A stretch of DNA of 64,000 nucleotides from the NCBI GenBank assembly GCA_910577565.1, contig CAJTNJ010000004.1, positions 1 to 64,000 on the forward strand. Direction: 5' to 3'. Positions 35,817 to 45,305 of the stretch are shown here, in pieces (within the stretch, counting starts at the first letter, position 1; each line of letters opens with the position of its first letter). Below the pieces are notes generated by a model. It saw only the letters and a program-made list of their open reading frames with translations. It had not been told where the DNA came from and did no database searches. The translations under genes were made by a program, and so were the position numbers. The DNA comes from an uncultured Oscillospiraceae bacterium. GTDB taxonomy: Bacteria; Bacillota; Clostridia; Oscillospirales; Ruminococcaceae.

Positions 35817-38222
35817 ATGCATTATGATTATAGTAAAATAGAAAAAAAATGGCAAAAGTTTTGGGATGATAATAATACTTTCGTCACAGAAAATGACTAT
35901 AGCAAACCCAAATTTTATGCTTTGGTTGAGTTCCCTTATCCATCTGCAAAAGGTCTTCATGTCGGCCATCCAAGATCTTATACTGCGCTTGATATTATAG
36001 CAAGAAAACGCAGAATGCAGGGTTATAATGTTTTATATGCCATGGGGTGGGATGCCTTTGGTCTCCCTACTGAAAATTATGCAATTAAAAATCACATACA
36101 TCCTGAAATTGTAACTAAAGAAAACATAAAAAGATTTAAATCACAACTAAAAAGTTTGGGCCTTTCTTTTGATTGGAGCAGAGAAATTAATACTACAGAT
36201 CCATCTTATTACAAATGGACTCAGTGGATATTTTTGCAGATGTTTAAAAAAGGGCTTGCTTATAAAAAAAATATGGCGGTCAATTGGTGCACATCTTGTA
36301 AGTGCGTTCTTGCAAATGAAGAAGTTGTAAATGGGAAATGTGAACGCTGTGGGTTGGATGTTGTTCGCAAAAACAAGTCGCAGTGGATGCTTAAAATAAC
36401 TGCTTATGCCGACAGACTAATAGATGACCTTGAAACTGTGGATTACATAAAACCTGTAAAAACGCAACAAATTAATTGGATAGGCAGAAGTTATGGCGCT
36501 GAAGTTGTTTTTGATACAACAGTTAATGATAAGTTAGCAGTTTATACTACAAGGCCGGACACTTTGTTTGGTGTAACTTATATGGTGATTTCTCCGGAAC
36601 ATCCAATTATTGAACAAAAAGCCAATTTAATTAAAAATATAGATGAAGTTTTGATTTATAAAGAAAATGCCGCAAAGAAATCTGAGCTTGAGAGAAGTGA
36701 AACAAACAAAGAAAAGACAGGTGTAAAACTTGAGGGCATTAGAGCAATAAATCCGGTAAACCATAAAGAGATACCAATATATGTTTCAGACTATGTTTTA
36801 ATGAGCTATGGCACAGGCGCTATTATGGCTGTTCCTGCTCATGACTTGCGTGACTATGAATTTGCTAAAAAATTTGGCATTGATATTGTTGAGGTGGTTT
36901 TGGGCGGTGATATTTCAAAAGAAGCTTTTACAGATTGTGAAAACGGCACTATGGTTAACTCGAAATTTTTAAATGGTATGACTGCTAAGCAAGCAAAAGA
37001 AGCTATGATTAATTGGCTTGAAGAAAATCATAAAGGAAAAGCTAAAGTAAATTATAAGTTAAGAGACTGGGTGTTTGCAAGGCAAAGATATTGGGGTGAA
37101 CCAATTCCTATCATCCACTGTCCAAAATGTGGAGAAGTTGCTGTTTTGGAGTCTGAATTGCCGCTTAAGCTCCCTAATTTGGATAATTTTGAGCCTACCG
37201 AAGATGGTGAGTCACCACTTTCTAAAGCGTCTGAATTTGTTAATACTGTTTGTCCAAAATGTGGCGGAAAGGCTATGAGAGAAACAGATACAATGCCTCA
37301 GTGGGCAGGCTCTTCATGGTATTATTTAAGATATTGTGATCCTAATTGTGATTATGCTATTGCAAGCAAAGAAGCAATTGATTATTGGTTGCCTGTTGAT
37401 TGGTATAATGGCGGTATGGAACACACGACGTTGCATTTGCTATATTCAAGATTTTGGCATAAGTTTTTATATGACATAGGTGTTGTTTCTACAAAAGAGC
37501 CTTATAATAAAAGAACAAGTCACGGTATGATATTGGGTCAAAACGGCGAGAAGATGAGCAAGTCAAGAGGCAATGTTGTAAATCCGGACGAAATAGTTAA
37601 AGAGTACGGCGCAGATACTATGAGATTATATGAAATGTTCATTGGTGATTTTGAAAAATCTGCTCCGTGGAGCACATCTTCAATTAAAGGTTGCAAAAGG
37701 TTTTTAGACAGAGTGTGGGCTTTACAGAATATTGTAAAAGGTGATGGAATAAGCAAAAATGTTGAAAGTGCGCTTCATAAGATGATAAAAAAGGTTACAG
37801 AAGACATTGAAAATATGAAATTTAACACGGCAATATCTGCAATGATGGCATTTTTGAATGTTGTCTCAGATGCTAAATCTATAACTAATGATGAATTTAA
37901 GATTTTGCTTATATTACTATATCCTTTTGCACCGCATATATCGGAAGAATTATATAGTTTAATGAACTATCCTGGATATGTTCACGAACAGCAGTGGCCT
38001 AAATATGATCCAAATAAGTGCAAAGATGATAGTGTGGAGATTGTAGTCCAAATATGCGGGAAAATTAAGGCTAAACTCGTTATTCCAACTGATTTGGGTA
38101 AAGAAGATGCTATTAGGCTAGCAAAGGAAAATGAAAAAATTGCTGCAGAACTTAAAAACAAGCAAATTATTAAAGAAATATATGTTCCAAATAAATTAGT
38201 GAATATAGTCGCTAAACCGTAA
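35817..38222 (+). CDS. leuS: Leucyl-tRNA synthetase
   Basis: Class I synthetase charging tRNA-Leu, 801 residues. The HIGH motif is HVGHP (about residue 48), the CP1 editing domain has TTRPDTLFGVTYMV and GTGAIMAVPAHD, a zinc-binding pair set CTSCKC...CERCG and CPKCGE occur, and the KMSKS motif is EKMSKSRGN (about 579). The anticodon and C-terminal domains follow. AGGAGGA lies 8 nt before ATG 35817. An IS5-family element sits 116 nt after the stop. Confidence 0.98.
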   Translation: MHYDYSKIEKKWQKFWDDNNTFVTENDYSKPKFYALVEFPYPSAKGLHVGHPRSYTALDIIARKRRMQGYNVLYAMGWDAFGLPTENYAIKNHIHPEIVTKENIKRFKSQLKSLGLSFDWSREINTTDPSYYKWTQWIFLQMFKKGLAYKKNMAVNWCTSCKCVLANEEVVNGKCERCGLDVVRKNKSQWMLKITAYADRLIDDLETVDYIKPVKTQQINWIGRSYGAEVVFDTTVNDKLAVYTTRPDTLFGVTYMVISPEHPIIEQKANLIKNIDEVLIYKENAAKKSELERSETNKEKTGVKLEGIRAINPVNHKEIPIYVSDYVLMSYGTGAIMAVPAHDLRDYEFAKKFGIDIVEVVLGGDISKEAFTDCENGTMVNSKFLNGMTAKQAKEAMINWLEENHKGKAKVNYKLRDWVFARQRYWGEPIPIIHCPKCGEVAVLESELPLKLPNLDNFEPTEDGESPLSKASEFVNTVCPKCGGKAMRETDTMPQWAGSSWYYLRYCDPNCDYAIASKEAIDYWLPVDWYNGGMEHTTLHLLYSRFWHKFLYDIGVVSTKEPYNKRTSHGMILGQNGEKMSKSRGNVVNPDEIVKEYGADTMRLYEMFIGDFEKSAPWSTSSIKGCKRFLDRVWALQNIVKGDGISKNVESALHKMIKKVTEDIENMKFNTAISAMMAFLNVVSDAKSITNDEFKILLILLYPFAPHISEELYSLMNYPGYVHEQQWPKYDPNKCKDDSVEIVVQICGKIKAKLVIPTDLGKEDAIRLAKENEKIAAELKNKQIIKEIYVPNKLVNIVAKP

Positions 38223-38338
38223 TCAATCATAAAATAGGTATTACCATGAAGGCGTAGGGGAGTGTTTTAATATAAATATTGTTATATAAAGAAAAAGTAC
38301 AAATTATTTTTGGTTATTTTTTTCTGCTTTTGAAATTA

Positions 38339-39191
38339 GATAGTGTCTACATGAGTTATGCTAAAACAGCTGCCCAAATTGCAATGCAACGAACTTGAAC
38401 AGCAGCAATAAACGCGTCTGTGGTTTTGGCATAGCGTGTAGCAATACCACGCCAGCGTTTTAAGCGCAGAAAACAGTTCTCGACCAAATGGCGAAGCCTG
38501 TATAAATATTTGTCATATTCCCGTTGGTCTTTTCGATTCTTTTTTGTCGGAATAACAGGCTCCATTCTTTGTGAAAGCGCGTAGGCTACAATATCATCTG
38601 TATCATAGCCGCGATCAGCCAGCAGTGCTTTGGCAGAAATACCCTCTATCAGGTGGATAGCTTCTTTACAATCCGCTCCTGGTACCTTCTGTAACAAGGA
38701 TTCTGACTGGCATACCATGTGCATCCACGGCTAAATGTATTTTGGTGTTGAGCCCCCTTTTGTGCGAGTCATATCCTGATTGCCTCCACGCGCTCCCGCG
38801 GCGTGTGGATGTACCTTAATATGATTTGCGTCAATCATGAGCCATTCGTAATCCGGCTCGTCGATTAGAATCTCCAGTAGTTTTTCCCAAATGCCTTTTC
38901 TTCGCCACCGGATAAACCGTTGATGCACTGTTCCCCATTTCCCGTAATCGGACGGCAGGTCACGCCAGGGTGCGCCTGTACGAAGCACCCAAAATACTGC
39001 ATTAATAAAACGTTGATTGTCTTGCGCAATTCCTCCCCATTGACCGCGCTGCCCTGGCAGATGGGGTTCTAACAAAGCCCACACTTCGTCACTTATGTCG
39101 TGTCTATGATAGGATGCTTTCATGTCTTTCGACCTCCTACATTTAATGATTCTATTATATCATAAATCTATTGTCTTGTGTAGACATTGTC
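38339..39191 (-). mobile_element. IS5-family (IS427-group-like) insertion sequence
   Basis: An 853-bp element bounded by inverted repeats GATAGTGTCTACATGAG and (on the other strand) GACAATGTCTACACAAG, flanked on both sides by TA, the usual target duplication of this group. It carries two minus-strand transposase frames: 39123-38731 (MKASYHRHDISDEVW..., DLPSDYGKWG) and 38724-38356 (DRGYDTDDIV, RHLVENCFLRLKRWRGIATRY). A slippery AAAAGGGGG at 38753-38761 allows a -1 shift into GLNTKIHLAVDAHG. A second frame break near 38678-38684 (extra base in the GT-R-ADC region) probably inactivates it. GC content is clearly higher than its surroundings. Confidence 0.92.
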
Positions 39192-39234
39192 TAAAACCCT
39201 ACCATGCAATTTGGTACATTAAGAAAATAATAAA

Positions 39235-39294
39235 AATCCTGCTTTTGGTAAAATAGATGCGAACTTTAGAATCGTAAAAACCAAAAGTAGGATT
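39235..39294. repeat. 60-bp inverted repeat (15-bp arms)
   Basis: AATCCTGCTTTTGGT is matched 30 nt later by ACCAAAAGTAGGATT (one G-T if folded). It is followed by TTGTTTAATT. It lies just outside the IS5 element, so it may be the original leuS terminator pushed away by the insertion, or a small inverted-repeat element. Confidence 0.5.
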
Positions 39295-39463
39295 TGTTTA
39301 ATTAAAGATTAATAAATGGTTAGGATATTTAAAATATCTATATTAGCACTTTAAGTTATTTGCAGTTAACTAAATTAAAAAAATAATAAGATTGATTGAA
39401 AATAGAATCGCACTAATTTAAAGTGATCTTTTGTAAACTGTTGTGCAACTTAGAGTCTTTGAA

Positions 39464-39814
39464 TTATACAAATGATAAATCAAGCAGCATTATTATAGTA
39501 AGGGACAGTAGAAAAAGACCGTTCATGCAAATATACATTATTTTGAGGCTTTTTCTTTTAATATGATATGCCATCAATCCTATTAGAAAACAGGTGATAA
39601 TTAAACCAATAATTATTCCAACAAAAACTATATAATAATTTTGAATATGAAAAAAACGATCAACAAATAAAGTAATTATATAACTTAAGATATACGTCCC
39701 GGGCAATATCATTAAAATTACCGCTGTTTTAGCATATTCATTGCAGTGTTCGCGGATAAATATTATAAGTATCAATAGTATAACAATTAAAATAGCTATA
39801 GATTCAAAGAACAT
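39464..39814 (-). CDS. Small four-helix membrane protein, unknown function
   Basis: A 116-residue hydrophobic protein with four predicted membrane helices (residues ~4-22, ~30-48, ~60-80, ~93-113) joined by short charged loops (REHCNEYAK; YHIKRKS). I recognise no family. It starts 5 nt after the rarA stop on the same strand, and its ribosome binding site (AAAGGAGTA) lies inside the end of rarA, so it is probably translated with rarA. Confidence 0.72.
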   Translation of the reverse strand: MFFESIAILIVILLILIIFIREHCNEYAKTAVILMILPGTYILSYIITLFVDRFFHIQNYYIVFVGIIIGLIITCFLIGLMAYHIKRKSLKIMYICMNGLFLLSLTIIMLLDLSFV

Positions 39815-39819
39815 TAGAG

Positions 39820-41067
39820 CTACTCCTTTAGCAGTTTTTTTCTATATGATAAAGCAGCTTGTTCAGCTTTATTATCTCCAAATTTATAATAAATTACATC
39901 ACTCAAAATATCTGGCATATATTGTTGTTTTACATAGTGATTGGAGTAGTCGTGAGGATAAAGATAATTTTGGCCTTTATATTCATTTCCTTCACCATCA
40001 AAGTGAACATTTTGCAGGCAGCGTGGAAACTCGCCAATTTTGCCCTTTTTGACGTCAGATATTGCATTGTTAACTGCAACATAAGCGCTGTTGGATTTAG
40101 GAGCGGTTGCAAGTAATATAGTAGCGTGTGCAAGTGGTATTCTAGCTTCGGGTAGTCCTAACTGGATTGCGCTGTCAACGCAGGATTTGACGATTGATAT
40201 AGCGTTTGGATAAGCAAGACCTATGTCTTCACATGCTATAACAAGCAGTCTTCTGCAAGGTGAGATTAAATCTCCGGCTTCGAGAAGTCGAGCGAGGTAA
40301 TGGATTGCCGCATTTTCATTGCTTCCTCGAATAGATTTTTGAAAAGCCGATAGAAGATCGAAGTGTTCATCTCCCTCACGATCATATCTATTGCCACTTT
40401 TTTGAGATAATTTTTTTGCGAGTTCCAAAGTTACGTGTGAATCTTTAGCCGCTATAGAGCAAAGTTCAACTGTATTTATAGCTTTTCTGACATCTCCTCC
40501 GCAGCTGTAGGCAATATGAGATATAGCATCATTATCATAAATAATATCCGTTTTAAGTTCTTTTTGTATATAAAGAAAAGCTCTTTTTATTGCCAGAATA
40601 ATATCATCTTTTTTTATAGGTTTAAATTCAAAAACGGTAGCTCGGCTTAAAATTGCATTGTATATATAAAAATATGGGTTTTCGGTAGTTGAAGCAATTA
40701 AAGTGATGCTGCCATTTTCAATATATTCAAGCAAGCTCTGTTGTTGCTTTTTGTTAAGGTATTGTATTTCATCTAAATAAAGCAAAACGCCGTTTTGACC
40801 TACAATTGTGTTAAGCTCTGACACGACTTGTTTGATATCAGCTAGTGAAGCATTGGTTCCGTTAAGTTTATGAAGGCGCATGTTTGCGTTTTTAGCAATT
40901 ATTCTTGCAACAGTAGTTTTACCAGTACCGGAAGGACCATAAAATATCATGTTTGGAAGATTATTTGATTCTATGATAGCTCTTAATGGCTGTCCTTTAT
41001 CTAAAAGGTGGTGTTGACCAACAACATCATCTAAAGATTGAGGTCGAATATTATCTGCGAGTGGCAA
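39820..41067 (-). CDS. rarA: Replication-associated recombination protein RarA (MgsA)
   Basis: AAA+ ATPase of the clamp-loader-like RarA/WRNIP1 family acting at stalled forks. The 415-residue product has PLADNIRPQSLDDVVGQHHLL, Walker A GPSGTGKTT (about 45), Walker B LLYLDEIQYL, the sensor STTENPYFY and the C-terminal tetramerisation domain with CEDIGLAYP and PKSNSAYVAV. AGGAGGTT precedes ATG 41067. It lies 48 nt after glyA and just ahead of the small membrane protein. Confidence 0.96.
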   Translation of the reverse strand: MPLADNIRPQSLDDVVGQHHLLDKGQPLRAIIESNNLPNMIFYGPSGTGKTTVARIIAKNANMRLHKLNGTNASLADIKQVVSELNTIVGQNGVLLYLDEIQYLNKKQQQSLLEYIENGSITLIASTTENPYFYIYNAILSRATVFEFKPIKKDDIILAIKRAFLYIQKELKTDIIYDNDAISHIAYSCGGDVRKAINTVELCSIAAKDSHVTLELAKKLSQKSGNRYDREGDEHFDLLSAFQKSIRGSNENAAIHYLARLLEAGDLISPCRRLLVIACEDIGLAYPNAISIVKSCVDSAIQLGLPEARIPLAHATILLATAPKSNSAYVAVNNAISDVKKGKIGEFPRCLQNVHFDGEGNEYKGQNYLYPHDYSNHYVKQQYMPDILSDVIYYKFGDNKAEQAALSYRKKLLKE

Positions 41068-41115
41068 AACCAGAACCTCCTATTATAAAATAAAAATGCT
41101 TAGTATAATATTATA

Positions 41116-42369
41116 TTAATAAATAGGATATTTTTCGCATAAATCCGCAACAATTTTTTTGCATGCATTGATATTAGATATATGGTTTTTTGCGGTTAAA
41201 TAGAAGCAGGTTGCAATTTTTTCCATATCAGCGGGTTTAAGACCTCTTGTAGTGACTGCGGGTGTGCCAATTCTTATGCCACTGGTTACAAATGGACTTT
41301 GTGGATCGTTTGGAATGGCGTTTTTGTTTACAGTAATATGAACTTCATCAAGGTTATGTTCAAACTGTTTTCCAGTTATGCCAAACGATTGAAGATCAAC
41401 TAACATAAGATGATTATCGGTTCCTCCGGAGACAAGTGAGAATCCTTTTTTTAGCATTTCTTCTGCAAGAGTTTTAGCGTTTAATATGACATTTTTTTGA
41501 TATGTTTTAAAATCGTCTTTAAGAGCTTCGCCAAAGCAAACAGCTTTTCCGGCTATTACATGCATTAAGGGACCACCTTGAGTGCCTGGGAAAACAGCTT
41601 TATTAATTTTTTTAGCAATTTCTTCGTCGTTAGATAATATAAAACCGCCTCTTGGTCCACGAAGTGTTTTATGAGTTGTAGATGTTACAACATCAGCATA
41701 TGGTATTGGGGATGGATGTAACCCGGCGGCGACCAGGCCAGCTATGTGAGCCATATCAACCATAAAAAGAGCACCAACTTTTTTGGCAATATAATAGATT
41801 GCTTTAAAATCAATAATTCTAGGATAAGCTGAGGCTCCAGCAACTATAAGTTTTGGTTTGTTTTTTATGGCTAGTTTTTCAATTTGATTATAATCGATAT
41901 ATTGCGTTTTGGGATCAAGGCCATATGGTATAAAGTTATAGTAACTGCCAGATATGTTTACCGGTGAGCCATGGGTTAGATGTCCGCCTTCAGCAAGACT
42001 AAGGCCTAAAACGTTATCACCAGGTTTTAAAAATGCAAAATATACTGCATTGTTAGCATTAGCCCCAGAGTGGGCTTGTACATTTGCAAATTTTGCACCA
42101 AATAATTTTTTAGCACGGTCAATGGCAATATTTTCTACAATATCAACATATTCACAACCACCATAATAACGTTTAGAAGGGTAGCCTTCAGCATATTTGT
42201 TTGTAAGCACAGATCCCATGGCAGCCATGACAGTTGGAGATACTAAATTTTCGCTTGCAATAAATTCTAGATTATTATGTTGGCGATTAAGTTCTTTTTC
42301 CATAGCTTCGCCAACACAAGGATCATTATCTTTTACAAAACCTATAGTATCAATAATAGAATCAAACAT
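41116..42369 (-). CDS. glyA: Serine hydroxymethyltransferase
   Basis: PLP enzyme interconverting serine and glycine with tetrahydrofolate. The 417-residue product has QAHSGANANNAVY, MVDMAHIAGLVAAG, and the PLP-binding Lys in TSTTHKTLRGPRGG (about residue 230). Length is normal. AAAGGAG lies upstream of ATG 42369. It leads a minus-strand group with rarA and the small membrane protein. Confidence 0.97.
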   Translation of the reverse strand: MFDSIIDTIGFVKDNDPCVGEAMEKELNRQHNNLEFIASENLVSPTVMAAMGSVLTNKYAEGYPSKRYYGGCEYVDIVENIAIDRAKKLFGAKFANVQAHSGANANNAVYFAFLKPGDNVLGLSLAEGGHLTHGSPVNISGSYYNFIPYGLDPKTQYIDYNQIEKLAIKNKPKLIVAGASAYPRIIDFKAIYYIAKKVGALFMVDMAHIAGLVAAGLHPSPIPYADVVTSTTHKTLRGPRGGFILSNDEEIAKKINKAVFPGTQGGPLMHVIAGKAVCFGEALKDDFKTYQKNVILNAKTLAEEMLKKGFSLVSGGTDNHLMLVDLQSFGITGKQFEHNLDEVHITVNKNAIPNDPQSPFVTSGIRIGTPAVTTRGLKPADMEKIATCFYLTAKNHISNINACKKIVADLCEKYPIY

Positions 42370-42872
42370 TGATATACTCCTTTTTTTTTAAGAAATGATA
42401 CTATGATTATAACTCATATTAATTTATATTTCAATCTATATTTTATCTCATAAAAAGTTACATAATAAAGACAGATCAATGTAAAAAGCAATATAGTTTA
42501 GGTGCATCCAATTTATGTTAAATATCAATTTGTGGTTATATTATGGTTAGATTTAAATTTACATACTTTTTGCTAAAAAATTTTTCTTATTTCATACTTG
42601 AATTTATAGATACATAAGCATATTTAATTATAAGGCAATGTTTTTTGAACTCCATTATTATCATCATTAGATTTACTTTAAATTTTATTAGAAAGTGATA
42701 AATATATATTGCATTAATAGTGTAAAAGATAAAAAAGTTAATATAAATTTTGGGATATGTTATGTTTTAATAATATTTTTAATTATGTTTAAATTATTTC
42801 GTTGTGGCACTTACTTTTATTATATGAACATTGTATATAAATCGTTAAAATTTTAAATGAGCACAACAAAAA
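42370..42872. other. 500-bp intergenic region, no gene seen
   Basis: Very AT-rich DNA between rpmB and glyA (both minus strand), presumably holding the glyA promoter. No open frame with a ribosome binding site, no riboswitch-like fold and no IS end were recognised. Confidence 0.5.
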
Positions 42873-42906
42873 AACTCTCGTTATTTTCATTAACGGGAGT
42901 TTTACA
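42868..42906 (-). terminator. Terminator of rpmB
   Basis: On the minus strand AACTCCCGTTA pairs with TAACGAGAGTT (one G-T) over a 6-nt loop, followed by TTTTTTTG. It begins 20 nt after the rpmB stop. Confidence 0.8.
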
Positions 42907-42924
42907 ATATTTAAAAATTAATAA

Positions 42925-43113
42925 TTAATTAGCACGAGTAACCTTACCTGAACGTAAGCAACGAGTACATGCATGAACATGACATGGAGTACCGTTACGA
43001 ACAATTTTAACACGTTTTACATTAGGTTTTAAAATTCGGTTAGTGCGCTTATGTGAGTGTGATATTTTTATACCAAATGATACACCTTTTCCACAAATAT
43101 CACATTTAGCCAT
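42925..43113 (-). CDS. rpmB: 50S ribosomal protein L28 (zinc-ribbon form)
   Basis: A 62-residue basic protein of the large subunit. It starts MAKCDICGKGVSFG and contains SHSHKRTNRILKPN. Four zinc-ligand cysteines can be assigned (C4, C7, C49, C52; C44 is extra), so this is the zinc-binding type. ATG 43113 follows AAAGGAGG; the GTG three codons upstream overlaps that site. It is monocistronic. Confidence 0.97.
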   Translation of the reverse strand: MAKCDICGKGVSFGIKISHSHKRTNRILKPNVKRVKIVRNGTPCHVHACTRCLRSGKVTRAN

Positions 43114-43279
43114 GTAAAACACCTCCTTTAATTATATATCGTAACTATAGTTCTAAAAGCTACGGATTATTTTTTAAGGCAATTCAAACTTTATTTATAA
43201 TTAAAACATGCTTAAGATGATTACCAATAAAAAATATTTTATCATATAAACTTGAAAAAATCAATATTAAAATAAAATT

Positions 43280-44064
43280 GGGAGTGCCCAAAAAGAGTAT
43301 ATAAGATGCAAAAAGGAAATAAAAAAGATATAATAAAGAAATGAAATCTGAAAGATGTAAAAAAGAAAACCAACAAGTAAAATCCGGAAAAACAAGGTCA
43401 GGAAGCCAAAGGTATAAGTGTAAACACTGTGAAAAAGTATATAAACTAAATTCAAAAGAAAGGAGCTATAGCAAAAAATAAATAGACAGGCAATAAAATT
43501 GTATATGGAAGGAAACAGTGGAATAGCAGTAGGGAGGATATTAGAAATAGGAAAGAATATGTGTCTATATTATATAAAGAAATATGCGAAGGAAATAGAA
43601 TTTAAAAATGCAGCAAAGGAGAGAGAAAAAGTAATAGAAATGGACGAACTCTACAGTTACATAGAGAGAAAAAACAAAATATATATGATAACACTTAGTA
43701 TGATATTATATAGCATATGAAAAAAGTAGTGAAAGGATACAAAGGCTGTTAGACAAATCACCAAAGGCAGAGCATTATTATTCTGATGCTTATTCTGTAT
43801 ATTCCGAAATATGCTATTATGTAACGCATATATCACTAAAAACAAAAGTGAGACATACACCGTAGAAGGAGTAAATTCAGACTTAAGGAATTATATATTA
43901 CCTTCGCATAGGAAATTCAAGTGCTTTTTTAGATCAATAGATACTGCAAAAGTATATTTGTTTATGCTTTTAATAAATTTGCTCTAGCTAAGCTCTTATA
44001 TCCTTCACTTAAATCTGCATTTTTTCTTTCTTCCTTTTCTATAAACTTTTTAGGGCATTCACCT
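43280..44064 (+). mobile_element. IS1-like element, near full length, decayed (copy 2)
   Basis: A 785-nt element with ends GGGAGTGCCCAAAAAG and, inverted, GGTGAATGCCCTAAAAAG. The plus strand encodes pieces of an IS1-type transposase: a zinc-ribbon/InsA part (SGKTRSGSQRYKCKHCEK), an HTH (NSGIAVGRILEIGKN) and an InsB part (VIEMDELYSYIERK, then YTVEGVNSDLRNYI), in several frames with stops. The three DDE neighbourhoods are recognisable, but no single frame covers them. It is the left boundary of the accessory block with the lectin/YDG protein. Confidence 0.75.
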
Positions 44065-44131
44065 AATAAATAAAATATTGACAATATTAATAAATTTATA
44101 TTATAATTTTAATAAATGGAGGTTATATAAA

Positions 44132-44860
44132 ATGGCAAAAAAGTTTCTAAAAACAATCATCTTATCTTTAACTTTGTGTTTAATATCTTCTTCTTTTAAC
44201 ATTGCTTATGCTTTGCCTACTAAATTAATAAATGTTCCTTATATAAACCAAAATGATATAGTTTATGGCTGTGAAGCGGTAAGCTCCACTATGGTTCTTC
44301 AGTACTATGGTTATAAAATTTCAGAAAAAGATTTTACAGATAAATATTTGATAAAAAAGGATTTTTATATAGATGTTGATGGTAAAGTTTATGGACCTGA
44401 TCCTAATTCAGCATATCCTGGCAATCCATATATAGCTAGCGGAGATAACTGCGGATATGGCAGTTATGCGTCATCAACTGCTAATTCTATTGATAAAGTT
44501 TTATATCCTGCAAGGCACCAAACCAAAGTAATTATTGGTATGGAATTAAGTGATATTGTTGCAAATTATATTGATAGAGACATACCTGTTTTAATTTGGG
44601 CTACTATGGATATGAGAGAACCAAAACAAGGTGATTCTTGGATTATAGATTATGTTGATGAAAATTCTCAATATGAGATAGGCGATGAATTTGTATGGAT
44701 AGCAGGGGAGCATTGTTTGGTTTTGGTAGGGTATGATGATGATAATTACTATTTTAATGATCCATATAAGAACCATGGAGTGATTGCTTATAACAAGGAT
44801 TTAGTTAACCAAAGATTTAATGATTTAGGGAAACAAGCTGTTGTTGTTCTTAAAATATAA
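44132..44860 (+). CDS. Secreted C39-like cysteine peptidase
   Basis: A 242-residue protein with a clear signal peptide (KKFLKTIILSLTLCLISSS, cleavage likely after IAYA). The mature part is a papain-fold C39-like (YvpB-type) domain: the nucleophile Cys is C47 in VYGCEAVSSTMVLQYYG, and the His lies in GEHCLVLVGYDDDNYYFNDP (about 193), with the Asp of the triad in NDPY. ABC-transporter fusions are absent, so this is a stand-alone extracellular peptidase. TGGAGG lies before ATG 44132. It is convergent with the giant surface protein, and both lie between IS1-like relics. Targets are unknown. Confidence 0.85.
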   Translation: MAKKFLKTIILSLTLCLISSSFNIAYALPTKLINVPYINQNDIVYGCEAVSSTMVLQYYGYKISEKDFTDKYLIKKDFYIDVDGKVYGPDPNSAYPGNPYIASGDNCGYGSYASSTANSIDKVLYPARHQTKVIIGMELSDIVANYIDRDIPVLIWATMDMREPKQGDSWIIDYVDENSQYEIGDEFVWIAGEHCLVLVGYDDDNYYFNDPYKNHGVIAYNKDLVNQRFNDLGKQAVVVLKI

Positions 44861-44890
44861 AACAATTAATATTATATAAATTTATTTTTA

Positions 44891-44926
44891 AATGTCAAAA
44901 GCTTATTATTGGGCTCTTGGCATTTA
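44891..44926 (+). terminator. Terminator of the C39-like peptidase gene
   Basis: AATGTCAAAAGC pairs imperfectly with GGCTCTTGGCATT and is followed by TATTTATG. The hairpin is good but the T-run is weak. Confidence 0.45.
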
Positions 44927-45207
44927 TTTATGTGTTTTATTATGTGTAAAAAATATTATTTAACTGATGACAAAACATAATTTATAGAAAATTTTGAGCT
45001 CAACATAAAATATTTTGGTGAAAAAACAATAATATTTAGCTACATTTTATGCGTAGTAATTTTTGTATAAAGATATTAAAGCTTATAACCAAACCTATAA
45101 TATTATTAAATAAAAAGTCATTAAAAACATATAATTTATAATGAGTTGCAAGCACAAATATAGGAAATTATCTTTATATAAATTTAGTATATATTTTTTA
45201 AGCATAC

Positions 45208-45256
45208 AAAAAACCAATCCGAGCAATAATTCATTAAGTAGGAATGCTCGGATTAA
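45208..45256 (-). terminator. Terminator of the giant surface protein gene
   Basis: On the minus strand AATCCGAGCA pairs perfectly with TGCTCGGATT and is followed by GGTTTTTTG, 50 nt past the stop of the 1608-residue protein. The loop is about 19 nt. Confidence 0.75.
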
Positions 45257-45305
45257 CGGTCGAACACAGCTATTATAATAATTTTAACTTATAAAAACAA
45301 GGAAT

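Noticed and set aside
43499..43720. 73-codon frame as a gene
   Set aside because: It is the middle piece of the broken IS1-like transposase (HTH and MDELYSYI) of copy 2.
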